A stretch of DNA of 64,000 nucleotides from M3007 sp046316495. GTDB lineage: Bacteria; Bacteroidota; Bacteroidia; Chitinophagales; Saprospiraceae. The translations under genes and the position numbers were made by a program. The stretch is taken from positions 62,001-126,000 of the forward strand of contig JBKDAM010000038.1 of the NCBI GenBank assembly GCA_046316495.1, given 5' to 3'. The notes under the pieces were generated by a model. That model did no database searches. It saw nothing but the letters and a program-made list of their open reading frames with translations, and was not told the DNA's origin. Shown here one piece after another: positions 28,401 to 35,800 of this stretch (positions are counted from its first letter, which is position 1; every line of letters starts with the position of its first letter).

Positions 28401-28428
28401 AATAAAAAACCAAAAGGAATACAGGTAA
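25405..28428 (+). CDS. hsdR: Type I restriction endonuclease subunit
   Basis: 1007 residues, normal for HsdR. The N-terminal nuclease domain has PDIVLYINGIALGVLELK, the D...ExK core of the PD-(D/E)xK fold. The motor follows with Walker A TQGSGKS (K279), a DECH box at residues 383-386 (FIDECHRTQSGE), the SAT-like GFTGTPLL, and motif VI QAICRVNR. It translocates DNA and cleaves unmethylated DNA at a distance after collision. The C-terminal ~200 residues are helical and should bind the methylase core. The ATG overlaps the hsdS stop by 4 bp, and the next gene starts inside its own stop codon (TAATG). All key residues are intact, so the system looks functional. Confidence 0.96.
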   Translation: MRTERITQNRVVQLLVEQLSYTYLGNLEDQENSNIREEDVKAWLVESGYTEPIIARALYDFKKAAALNPSDDLYPINQAVYTTLRYGVKVRDDASNGIQTVWLIDWKNPQRNHFAVAEEVTVRGANTKRPDIVLYINGIALGVLELKRSSVSASEGIRQNLDNQQHRFIKPFFSTIQTVLAGTDSQGLFYGTTKTPEKFFLKWKEDGYHYDPNKNILDQHLLQFCAKERYLEFIHDYVVFDAGIKKLCRPNQFFGVKAAQQFIQRREGGIIWHTQGSGKSLTMVWLAKWIRENQTDARLLIITDRTELDEQIEKVFKGVNEQIYRTKSGRDLLDKLNGTTPWLLCSLLHKFGGNDENDMGDFIKEIKKPADFKPKGNLFVFIDECHRTQSGELHKAMKDLLPGALFIGFTGTPLLKTDKKKSIEIFGRYIHTYKFNEAVKDGVVLDLLYEARDVDQKIADQKGIDEWFEAVTKGMNDLPKAELKQKWGTMQKILSTKDRLQKIAIDIIKDFKIKPRLNDGRGNAILVTKSIFEACRYFEIFQQYGFKKCAIVTSFEPSTASIKGETTGNGETEKLEQYEIYQKMLNGKDREQFEKEVKKQFIDEPANMQLLIVVDKLLTGFDAPSCTYLYIDKEMRDHGLFQAICRVNRTEKEDKEFGYIVDYKNLFNSLNQAVTDYTSDAFDDYEKEDVKGLLVDRLAKAKERLDDALETVYELTKNVEAPKQIEQYIKFFCGNSEDKDALKANEETRLTFYKAVVALIRAFNNIAPEMIEAGYSQAEADRIKNKVDEYTELRNTIKIASDEYIDLKQYEPDMRQLLDMYLSADPSRTISNFGDASLLQIVVEQGIGVATDKLPTAIKRSREAVAETLEANMRKVITQEMPINPVYYERMSVLLQELIQQRKNGAISYEQFLTKIEELAKKVKPENKKSQYPPNINTPAKQAIYEILEDENTTLAMEADVALNIEPNWIGNTLKERSVKNTIRRHVNDPEKVETLLEVIKNQKEYR

Positions 28429-29123
28429 TGGTGGTAGCGGGCATCGAAGTAGAACTGGTCCAGAAGGATATCAAGAACTTACATTTGGCGGTCTATCCGC
28501 CCGATGGCAGGGTTCGTTTGGCTGCACCAATGGACGTGAACGAAAAAACATTAGAGCTTTATGTCGCCTCCAAAATCCCCTGGATCCGAAAGCAACAACG
28601 CAAATTTGCCAGTATTGACAGGCAGTCCCCTAGGCAGTATGTCAACCGTGAATCGCACTACTATTTGGGCAAGCGTTATTTACTGAGAGTACATGAAACT
28701 GACCACCCATATCGTTACCCAAAGGTGGAATGCAAAACCAAAACTTACCTAGATTTATACGTAAAGGAGAACTACTCAGCCGAGCAGCGAGCGGAGTTGA
28801 TGAAAGAATGGTACCGAAAAAAGTTAAAAGATATTTTATCCGAATTGGTACCTAAATGGGAACGAACGCTAAATGTAAAAGCCAATCGAATAAAAACCCA
28901 CGCGATGAAAACCAAGTGGGGTTCCTGCAACACCGAAAATGGAACTGTATTATTCAATATCGAATTAGCCAAAAAGCCCATAGAATGTATTGAATATGTG
29001 GTGGTGCATGAGCTGTTGCACCTTAAAGAGCGCAACCACAATGATATCTTCATTGCCTATCTGGAACGGCACCTACCCAATTGGAAGCACCTAAAGGCAC
29101 AGCTCAACGGACAAACAATATAA
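28428..29123 (+). CDS. YgjP-like (DUF45, M48-type) zinc metallopeptidase
   Basis: 231 residues. HELLH at 194-198 followed by a downstream Glu-rich, His-containing stretch (KERNHNDIFIAYLERHLP) forms a zinc-dependent HExxH centre. The upstream KTKWGSCNTENGTVLFN signature is specific for the YgjP/DUF45 family. It starts within the hsdR stop codon, so it is translated with the restriction genes. Such peptidases are repeatedly found at the end of type I loci; the substrate is unknown, and control of HsdR turnover is an inference. No signal peptide, so cytoplasmic. Confidence 0.88.
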   Translation: MVVAGIEVELVQKDIKNLHLAVYPPDGRVRLAAPMDVNEKTLELYVASKIPWIRKQQRKFASIDRQSPRQYVNRESHYYLGKRYLLRVHETDHPYRYPKVECKTKTYLDLYVKENYSAEQRAELMKEWYRKKLKDILSELVPKWERTLNVKANRIKTHAMKTKWGSCNTENGTVLFNIELAKKPIECIEYVVVHELLHLKERNHNDIFIAYLERHLPNWKHLKAQLNGQTI

Positions 29124-29150
29124 TTTGAACAATTTTTTAAACAGTCTCCA

Positions 29151-29286
29151 CAAAACAAACTCAAGGCAATTACAAAAATCAAAAAAATCACAGTACAGAC
29201 AACTGATGGGCGGCCAAATAAACGTCTAAACTATGATTATTGTGATTATTGTGATTATTGTGATTATTGTGATTATTGTGATTATC
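29151..29286. repeat. Structured repeat, copy A
   Basis: First copy of the repeat family: AT-rich left arm, the core segment acagacaactgatgggcggc ... acgtctaaac, then a right arm expanded into about six tandem copies of the 9-mer gattattgt (from 29233). It lies about 30 bp after the metallopeptidase gene. Confidence 0.9.
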
Positions 29287-29298
29287 CATGATTCTTAT

Positions 29299-29372
29299 AC
29301 AAAACAAACTCAAGGCAATCATAAAAATCAAAAAAATCACAGTACGGACAACTTTAAACGATTACTATGATT
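29299..29372. repeat. Structured repeat, copy B (core deleted)
   Basis: Begins like copy A (acaaaacaaactcaaggc), keeps cagtacggacaact, lacks the gatgggcggcc core, and resumes with a right-arm-like ctatgatta. The ATG in that arm is the start codon of the GxxExxY gene. Confidence 0.75.
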
Positions 29373-29774
29373 AACGAGCAGTATAAATATTCAGAATTGA
29401 CTTCTAAAGTTATTGGCTGTGCAATGACCGTTCATAAAACGCTGGGAAATGGATTTCAGGAAGTGATTTATCAGCGGGCCTTAGCCATAGAATTGGGTTT
29501 GGCAGGAATAGTTTTTAGCAGGGAATTTGAAATGCCTATTTTTTACCGGGAAAAGCGAATAGGAACAAGAAGAGTAGATTTTTTGGTGGAAGGCGTTTTA
29601 TCTGTGGAGCTAAAAGCGACAACCAAATTAGAGGATGCTCACTTTGCACAAGCAATTAACTATTTGGAGGCCTATAACCTAGAAATTGGATTGCTCATCA
29701 ATTTTGGCGAAACCAGTTTAAATTTTAAACGTCTCACTAACAAAAAATACAAATCAATAGAACCACAAAAATAA
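29367..29774 (+). CDS. GxxExxY family protein (PD-(D/E)xK nuclease-like)
   Basis: 135 residues, complete. The family motif is G29-F-Q-E32-V-I-Y35, and the nuclease-like core is R68-R-V-D71 with V-E81-L-K83, the D...ExK arrangement of the PD-(D/E)xK superfamily. The C-terminus has ...LEIGLLINFGETSLNFKRLTN, which is also typical. Biochemical function of the family is not established to my knowledge. The gene is bracketed by copies of a 103-bp structured repeat, and its start codon lies within a repeat right arm, so gene and repeats may have moved together. It is not part of the restriction operon: 243 bp of repeat DNA separate them. Confidence 0.88.
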   Translation: MINEQYKYSELTSKVIGCAMTVHKTLGNGFQEVIYQRALAIELGLAGIVFSREFEMPIFYREKRIGTRRVDFLVEGVLSVELKATTKLEDAHFAQAINYLEAYNLEIGLLINFGETSLNFKRLTNKKYKSIEPQK

Positions 29775-29791
29775 AATCAATCAAAAAAATC

Positions 29792-29845
29792 AAGGCAATC
29801 ATAAAAATCAAGGCAATCATAAAAATCAAGGCAATCATAAAAATC
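29792..29845. repeat. Three tandem 18-bp repeats
   Basis: aaggcaatcataaaaatc repeated three times head to tail at 29792, 29810 and 29828. The last copy merges with the left arm of the next 103-bp repeat. Confidence 0.95.
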
Positions 29846-30076
29846 AAAAAAATCACAGTACAGACAACTGATGGGCGGCCAAATAAACGTCTAAACTATG
29901 ATTGTTGTGATTATTACACAAAACATAATCATGGCAATCATAAAAATCAAAAAAATCACAGTACAGACAACTGATGGGCGGCCAAATAAACGTCTAAACT
30001 ATGATTGTTGTGATTATTACACAAAACATAATCAAGGCAATCATAAAAATCAAAAAAATCACAGTACAGACAACAT
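29830..30076. repeat. Tandem 103-bp structured repeats, copies C, D and partial E
   Basis: The segment beginning ggcaatcataaaaatcaa starts at 29830, 29933 and 30036, exactly 103 bp apart. Copies C and D are nearly identical; E stops after cagacaac. Each full unit folds: an outer stem (in D 29945-29961 with 29999-30015, 14 of 17 positions paired), a 3x3 internal loop, then an inner AGAC/GTCT stem (29965-29968 with 29992-29995) closing a 23-nt loop containing gatgggcggcc. Reading frames through the repeats are low-complexity and not genes. Confidence 0.9.
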
Positions 30077-30081
30077 GTTAC

Positions 30082-30089
30082 TACCTTTG
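30082..30089 (+). promoter_or_regulatory. -7 element (TACCTTTG) for the esterase gene
   Basis: TACCTTTG lies 13 nt before the ATG at 30103 and only a few bases after the end of repeat copy E. The predicted leader is under 10 nt. Confidence 0.55.
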
Positions 30090-30102
30090 CGGCCTCTTCG
30101 AT

Positions 30103-31176
30103 ATGCTTACACTGGAGTTGTTTACACCAAAAGACGATTCGCGTCCTGTTTACCTGACAGGTAGCTTCAATGACTGGGCTACAAAAGACGATCGATTTCG
30201 AATGGCCCAGGTCCGAGAGGGCCACTACCAACTTTCTCTACCCGTCGATAATCCTGGACACACCTTCGAATATAAATATGTAAAAGGAGGATGGGACGCA
30301 GAGGAATTGGGAGCAGATGGATTTCCTACAGCGAACAGAAAACTAAATTGGACTGCTGGTAAAGTCTTTGATATTGTACCCGCTTGGAAAACCCATGATG
30401 GACCCTACAATCCACAATTTTACCCCGATATACGAATCGTAGCCAAAGAGTTTCCTATCCCACAGCTTCGAAGAAAACGGCGCATTGCCGTTCTCCTGCC
30501 TTGGAACTACGAAAATACTACCCAACGGTATCCGGTTCTCTATCTCCAGGATGGCCAAAACCTGTTCGAGCAAGATGCCCCCTTTGGTACATGGGGAGTC
30601 GACAAACAACTAGCCAGCCTAGCTCAACAAAACAAAGGTGACTTTATTGTCGTCGCAATTGATCACGGAGGAAAAGAACGAATTCAGGAATTTCTTCCCT
30701 ACAATACAACCAAATGGGGAGAAGGCCTTGGACGAAACTATGCGCATTTCCTGGCAGAAACCCTAAAGCCTTACATTGATCAACACTTCCGAACATTGCC
30801 CGATAGAGCCCACACCGGTATAGGAGGAAGCAGTATGGGAGGACTTATTAGCATCTATGCAGGAGTACTCTACCCCCAAGTTTATTCCAAGTTCATGATA
30901 TTCTCCCCTTCCCTCTGGATCTCTGAGCACATTTACCGTGAACCACTCCGCTTTCACCATTTATCCCCCACCAAAATTTATCTATACGCCGGAGGAAAAG
31001 AAAGCGCCGACATGGCTCCAGGAGCCTCCCGATTTAAAGAAGCCATCGAAAAGCGAGGATACAAGCCCGGTACCGTCCAATTTAACCTGGAAATTGACCC
31101 CGCTGGCGAACACAATGAGTCCCGCTGGGGCATAGAATTCCCCAAAGCAGCACAGTGGCTCTATTATGGAGCCTAG
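30103..31176 (+). CDS. Alpha/beta-hydrolase esterase with N-terminal glycogen-binding-like domain
   Basis: About 357 residues from ATG 30103; the frame extends to 30001 but that extension is repeat sequence. Residues 1-90 resemble the CBM48/CBM20-type beta-sandwich (PVYLTGSFNDW, FEYKYVKGGWDAEE). The rest is an esterase of the Fes/EsterD type: RIAVLLPWNY, YPVLYLQDGQNLF, nucleophile S244 in GSSMGG, and a C-terminal His in AGEHNESRW. No signal peptide, so cytoplasmic. The substrate is unknown; the sugar-binding-like domain and the phosphohexomutase gene 100 bp downstream suggest an acylated carbohydrate, which is inference. A second esterase of the same family without this domain is encoded at 48990. 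Confidence 0.85.
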   Translation: MLTLELFTPKDDSRPVYLTGSFNDWATKDDRFRMAQVREGHYQLSLPVDNPGHTFEYKYVKGGWDAEELGADGFPTANRKLNWTAGKVFDIVPAWKTHDGPYNPQFYPDIRIVAKEFPIPQLRRKRRIAVLLPWNYENTTQRYPVLYLQDGQNLFEQDAPFGTWGVDKQLASLAQQNKGDFIVVAIDHGGKERIQEFLPYNTTKWGEGLGRNYAHFLAETLKPYIDQHFRTLPDRAHTGIGGSSMGGLISIYAGVLYPQVYSKFMIFSPSLWISEHIYREPLRFHHLSPTKIYLYAGGKESADMAPGASRFKEAIEKRGYKPGTVQFNLEIDPAGEHNESRWGIEFPKAAQWLYYGA

Positions 31177-31278
31177 CGATATTATTTCAACCAGAATTTG
31201 GCCTAAACGCATACAGTATCAACCCACTCGTTTTACTTTTGCTATCTCTCTTCATAAAATTTACCTCTATTTGTTATT

Positions 31279-32682
31279 ATGGCAGCACCCATTAAGTTCG
31301 GAACAGATGGCTGGCGCGCAATCATCGCTGATGAATACACCGTAGAAAATGTCATGCGCGTGGCAGAGGCTACTGCTCTTTTTATGAAAAAACATAAAAT
31401 GAAAAAAGTAGTGATCGGTTACGACTGTCGATTTGGCGGCTTGCTCTTCACCGAAACAACCGCTCGAGTACTCGGGGCATATGGTATCAAATGCCACGTA
31501 GCTACCAGCTTCGTATCCACCCCAATGGTCTCACTAGGGGTCGTCAAAACAAAAAGCGATCTGGGTATCGTCATCACAGCAAGCCATAACCCACCCTCCT
31601 ACAATGGGTTTAAATTAAAAGCCGCTTTCGGAGGACCCATGATCCCATCCGAAATAGCAGAGGTGGAAGCACTGATCCCTGATTCTTGCTCCCTCCAACA
31701 CTTGCCCTCCCTCGGTGAACTGGTAACCAAAAAACTCCTTGTAGATGCTGACCTGGAAACCATCTACCTCCGCCATGCCAAAAAGTCATTCGACCTAAAA
31801 GCAATAAAACAAAGCGCCGGTCGCATCGCATACGACGCCATGTATGGAGCAGGACAAAATGCAGTAAAAAAACTACTGCCAAGAAGCCTGTTTCTTCACT
31901 GCGACTGGAACCCGGGTATGCATGGCCAAGCCCCAGAACCTATTCACCGCAACCTGCACCTACTGAGCCAAACCATCAAAAATAACCCAAAAATAACCGC
32001 AGGACTTGCCAATGATGGCGATGCCGACCGGATCGGAATGTATGATGAAGATGGAAATTTCGTAGATAGCCACCACTTATTACTTATCCTCCTCCTCTAC
32101 CTCCGAAAATATAAAAACATGGAGGGAAAAGTAATTTTCACATTCTCCGTGACCGATAAAATGAAAAAGTTGGCAGAACACTTCCAACTGCCTTACGAAA
32201 TCACTAAAATCGGCTTTAAATATATAGCCGAAATTATGGTAAAAGAGGATGTGCTCGTTGGAGGAGAAGAATCAGGAGGCCTCGCTGTCAAAGGCCATAT
32301 TCCAGAAAGAGATGGCGTATGGATGGGACTCCTGGTGTTTGAATTTATGGCCATAACAGGAAAAACAATTAAAGGCCTCGTCCAAGAGGTGTACGATATC
32401 GTAGGAAGCTTCGCCGTTGACCGAGATGACCTACATGTCACAGAAGCTCAAAAACAATCCATTATCGCTGCTTGTAAATCCGGCGCTTACTCCTCCTTCG
32501 GCACTTTCAAGGTTCATGGCGTTGAAGACCTCGACGGCTGGAAATTCCGCCTCGGTGGAGACAACTGGGTGATGATTCGACCCTCCGGAACCGAACCCGT
32601 ATTAAGGGTCTACGCCCAAGGTGCCCAACTCGCCCAAGTCAGAGAAATCCTTGATGCCACCAAAGCAACTATCCTTGCCTAA
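31279..32682 (+). CDS. Phosphoglucomutase/phosphomannomutase family protein
   Basis: 467 residues with all four family regions. The N-terminus is FGTDGWRAIIADEYT. The catalytic phosphoserine S102 is in TASHNPP. The metal-binding loop is NDGDADRIG. The sugar-binding loop is GEESGGLAVKGHIPERDG. The C-terminal phosphate-binding loop is RPSGTEPVLRV. The family interconverts hexose-1- and hexose-6-phosphates; glucose versus mannose (or glucosamine) cannot be decided by eye. A role beside glgP in glycogen use is reasonable. The lipid kinase gene starts 6 bp downstream, so they are likely co-transcribed. Cytoplasmic. Confidence 0.93.
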   Translation: MAAPIKFGTDGWRAIIADEYTVENVMRVAEATALFMKKHKMKKVVIGYDCRFGGLLFTETTARVLGAYGIKCHVATSFVSTPMVSLGVVKTKSDLGIVITASHNPPSYNGFKLKAAFGGPMIPSEIAEVEALIPDSCSLQHLPSLGELVTKKLLVDADLETIYLRHAKKSFDLKAIKQSAGRIAYDAMYGAGQNAVKKLLPRSLFLHCDWNPGMHGQAPEPIHRNLHLLSQTIKNNPKITAGLANDGDADRIGMYDEDGNFVDSHHLLLILLLYLRKYKNMEGKVIFTFSVTDKMKKLAEHFQLPYEITKIGFKYIAEIMVKEDVLVGGEESGGLAVKGHIPERDGVWMGLLVFEFMAITGKTIKGLVQEVYDIVGSFAVDRDDLHVTEAQKQSIIAACKSGAYSSFGTFKVHGVEDLDGWKFRLGGDNWVMIRPSGTEPVLRVYAQGAQLAQVREILDATKATILA

Positions 32683-32688
32683 TTAGCC

Positions 32689-33612
32689 ATGTTTTGGTTC
32701 ATTATCGCTAATCCTGCAGCTGGAAACGGTACAGTAAAACAAATCTGGCCGCAACTCGAACACCAGCTGCAGGAAGCTGGCATCTCCTACTCAATCCAGT
32801 TCTCTCAATATCCAGGACACGCTACTCAACTCGCACAAAATGCCCTCCTGAAAGGTCATCGCTACCTGCTCGGACTCGGTGGAGATGGCACCCACCATGA
32901 AATCGCTAATGGAATCCTGTCCCAACAAGAAATCCCACCTCAAGAGATCCTCTATGCCCCTTTCCCAGTGGGAACAGGAAATGATTGGGCCCGTCAATAC
33001 CAAATACCACACGAACCCATCTCCCGGATTAAAAACCTCCTGAACCCTTTTATCATTCGACAAGATGTCGGAAAAGTGAACTACTTGGACCCAAAAGGCA
33101 GCCCCTCCTCTCGGTGGTTTATTAATGTAGCAGGGTTGGCATACGATGGATTTATAGCAAAAAAACTGGAGGAAAACGGAAAATCCAACTCCCAACTGGT
33201 TTACCTCCTGGCCATAGCAAAATACCTTTTTCAATACAACCTTTCCGAAGCCATTATCCGGTTTGATCCCAACAACTCCGTTAAAGACTATTTCTATACC
33301 ATTAATATTGGCATTTGTAAATATTCTGGAGGCGGAATGCAACTAGTCCCCCACGCTATCCCAAATGATGGACTACTCGCCTTGACCTTCGCCAGCAAAA
33401 TGCCTAAATGGGAAGTGCTTCTCCAGACCGCCCGATTTTATAATGGAAAATTGCTCTCCCATCCAAAAGTAACCGGAGTCCAAACAAAAAACATCGAAAT
33501 CGCTCCGACAGATCCCTCTACCCATCTTTGGCTCGAAGCAGATGGCGAGTTCCTAGGCACTGCCCCAGCAACATTTCAAATAGTGCCCAGCCTCCTCTCC
33601 ATCGTAACCTGA
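32689..33612 (+). CDS. Diacylglycerol/sphingosine kinase-like lipid kinase (YegS/DgkB type)
   Basis: 307 residues. The nucleotide-binding motif GGDGT is at 64-68 (LGLGGDGTHHEIANGIL) and the substrate-domain motif PVGTGNDWARQ follows at about 95-105, both typical of the DAGK catalytic family. The N-terminus FWFIIANPAAGNG is the usual first strand and glycine loop. The C-terminal LEADGEFLGTAPATFQI closes the second beta-domain. These kinases phosphorylate diacylglycerol or related lipids at the inner membrane surface; the true substrate is unknown. It starts 6 bp after the mutase gene. Confidence 0.92.
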   Translation: MFWFIIANPAAGNGTVKQIWPQLEHQLQEAGISYSIQFSQYPGHATQLAQNALLKGHRYLLGLGGDGTHHEIANGILSQQEIPPQEILYAPFPVGTGNDWARQYQIPHEPISRIKNLLNPFIIRQDVGKVNYLDPKGSPSSRWFINVAGLAYDGFIAKKLEENGKSNSQLVYLLAIAKYLFQYNLSEAIIRFDPNNSVKDYFYTINIGICKYSGGGMQLVPHAIPNDGLLALTFASKMPKWEVLLQTARFYNGKLLSHPKVTGVQTKNIEIAPTDPSTHLWLEADGEFLGTAPATFQIVPSLLSIVT

Positions 33613-33763
33613 ACATCGCATTATTTGGAAATCTTAATCTCCCGCCAATTGTACTGGGACTACTCTGGATAAACCCTAAAATCCTGCACTACCCTATTCT
33701 ATAAAAACAGTATTACTATTAAAAAAGTAAGAGCTCAACCTCCCTTCGAATCCTAAAAGACCC

Positions 33764-33771
33764 TACCTTTG
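33764..33771 (+). promoter_or_regulatory. -7 element (TACCTTTG)
   Basis: A consensus -7 element 76 nt upstream of the T9SS cargo gene start; no clear -33 partner. Confidence 0.45.
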
Positions 33772-33847
33772 TTCAATCTCGTATAATCGGAATCTCTTGT
33801 TGACTTCATAATCCCTATTCCGTTTATAAACTACTAGCACAATCTCT

Positions 33848-35785
33848 ATGCGCGCGCATGTCCTGGCAATAGCTGTCCTTCTGACAGCCACTACCCCTCC
33901 AATAGTAAATGCCCAAAGCATCGTTTTTAACAATTGCAACGATCTCCCCACTTGTCTACCCCTCAATAACTGCTCCGCAGCCCCAATTGCTGCAAATATG
34001 TCGGCAAGTTCCTCCTGTAACAATCCATCTTTCAATTTTCTTCATACCATTGACTTCGGAAACAATGGCTCGCCCGACATTCAAGCCTCCGGAAATACGT
34101 TCTCGCATAATTTCCCCCTCGGACAAAGTAAAATAACATGGAGAGCAGCCAATAGCTGCGGGCAGGTAGCTACCTGCCAACAAATCGTAACCGTTCAGGA
34201 CTGCGCCCCACCTAATATGATCTGCCGAAATGGAATTACACAAAGCCTGGACAATAACTGCTCCATGACCATCAATGCACAGCAATTTATCCTGAATATC
34301 TCCGACAACTGTACCCCCGTCGCACAACTTCAATACGGGCTCCGAAAAGCGGGAACCGGAACTGGATTTCCCACACAAGACACCATCCAATACGCAATCT
34401 GTGACCAAGGCACTAATATCGTAGAAGTGTGGGTCCGTGATGGAAATGGATTAGTTAACCAATGCTCCAACTACGTCCTGGTACAAGATAACAGTAATCA
34501 GTGCCCCTGTATCCAGGATACGGACATTCAAGTAAAGGGCTGCGCGCGAACAGCCCGAAATACCAAACTAAACAGCTACAGAACGAATGCCTCTTTCTCT
34601 GGAACGGCAAACGGACAACCCTTTTCTACCAACCAACTCAAAAATCAAACGGACTCTTGCTTTACCCTTAACTTAAATGATCTCCCTATAAACCTTTCCG
34701 GAAATTTGTCTATCAGGTTAACCCGCGAAGACAACATCACCAACGGAGTAACCGCCTACGATCTAATTTTAATTAGCAGACATATCCTAAGCCTAGAGCC
34801 GTTCACCTCCTTCTACCAAGCATTAGCAGCGGACGCAAATGGATCTAAAACCGTCACCACACTCGATATTGTCGATATTCGAAAAACCATCCTGGGGGTG
34901 ACCGATACTTTCTCAGGCGCTCCAAAATGGCGTTTTATTCGACCTGTAACCGATCCATCTGATATCTTAGCCTCTTTCGCCGAGATGAAAGACACCGCTC
35001 TAATTACATTCCAAAATGTTAGCGGAATTACGCCGGCCATTTCCGGACTTAATTGGGTAGGAGTTAAAATAGGTGATGTAGAAAACCTAACCTCGTTCAA
35101 TGCTGATAATGAGGAACGAGAAAGACCCGAACTAGTACTAACAGCTCCAAATCACTGGCTAGAAGCCGGAAAAACAATTGAGTTGCCCATCCAGCTAACT
35201 GAAAATACCTCCCTCGCTGCTTGGCAACTTCAACTAGAAACGAAACTAAATCACGCGAAAATAGTTGGTGTAAAAGGCCTGCCCAATGACGCTTTTACCC
35301 TTAACAACAACCAACTTAAAACACTTTGGCTGCATGATAATCCAGGCATGGTGAAGGATTATAAAGCCAACGACACCCTCTTTACTATCCTGCTAACCAC
35401 TAACCAGGCAAGCTGGACCGCTGACCTACTTCAATTAAACAACCAGTCCTTTACTGCTGAGGCCGTTTACTCCAATACCTCCACGAAAAACATATCACTC
35501 TTGTTTCAAAATGACCGTGTAAAGAGCTCCGCCCAAGTCTTTACACCATATCCCAACCCCTCCTCCTCTCACATTCAATTCCCCATGGGAGTAGATTATC
35601 CAACAGACCTGCTGCTGGAAATCTTCGATATTACAGGAAAGCAAATTTTTCAAAAATACATTCCGGCAAACTCAGAAACATCAACCATCTTCATAGAAGA
35701 TTCCACTTTCCCTCAAAAAGGTTGCTATAGCTACCGAATCTCAACCAACTCCACCCTTGTTAGTGGTCAACTAATTCGAATTTAA
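33848..35785 (+). CDS. Secreted protein with dockerin-like region and T9SS type A sorting domain
   Basis: 645 residues from ATG 33848 with a signal peptide (MRAHVLAIAVLLTATTPPIVNAQ). The N-terminal half is Cys-rich and resembles HYR/Ig-like repeats (CGQVATCQQIVTVQDCAPPNMIC, split by short loops). Near residues 295-355 is a dockerin-like pair of calcium-loop helices (NGVTAYDLILISRHILSL and DANGSKTVTTLDIVDIR). The C-terminal ~80 residues carry the T9SS signature: PYPNPSSSHIQF, LLLEIFDITGKQIFQ and GCYSYRISTN. It is probably exported through the T9SS and anchored or released at the surface. Dockerin-like domains in Bacteroidota do not imply a cellulosome. Ligand and function unknown. The next gene follows by 15 bp. 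Confidence 0.88.
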   Translation: MRAHVLAIAVLLTATTPPIVNAQSIVFNNCNDLPTCLPLNNCSAAPIAANMSASSSCNNPSFNFLHTIDFGNNGSPDIQASGNTFSHNFPLGQSKITWRAANSCGQVATCQQIVTVQDCAPPNMICRNGITQSLDNNCSMTINAQQFILNISDNCTPVAQLQYGLRKAGTGTGFPTQDTIQYAICDQGTNIVEVWVRDGNGLVNQCSNYVLVQDNSNQCPCIQDTDIQVKGCARTARNTKLNSYRTNASFSGTANGQPFSTNQLKNQTDSCFTLNLNDLPINLSGNLSIRLTREDNITNGVTAYDLILISRHILSLEPFTSFYQALAADANGSKTVTTLDIVDIRKTILGVTDTFSGAPKWRFIRPVTDPSDILASFAEMKDTALITFQNVSGITPAISGLNWVGVKIGDVENLTSFNADNEERERPELVLTAPNHWLEAGKTIELPIQLTENTSLAAWQLQLETKLNHAKIVGVKGLPNDAFTLNNNQLKTLWLHDNPGMVKDYKANDTLFTILLTTNQASWTADLLQLNNQSFTAEAVYSNTSTKNISLLFQNDRVKSSAQVFTPYPNPSSSHIQFPMGVDYPTDLLLEIFDITGKQIFQKYIPANSETSTIFIEDSTFPQKGCYSYRISTNSTLVSGQLIRI

Positions 35786-35800
35786 CCTGTTAAACGTTCT

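Noticed and set aside
29792..30076. CRISPR-like appearance of the repeats
   Set aside because: The units are 103 bp, AT-rich and nearly identical along their whole length with no variable spacers, and no cas genes are nearby.
29898..30102. Reading frames through the repeats, including the N-terminal extension of the esterase frame to 30001
   Set aside because: They encode only low-complexity Ile/Lys/Asn strings from repeat DNA. The promoter element at 30082 lies inside the frame, so the true start is 30103.
30060..30120. Search for an attR-like copy of the tRNA-Asp 3' end at the far side of the island
   Set aside because: No stretch resembling the T-arm or acceptor of the tRNA was found near 30.1 kb or elsewhere in the island.
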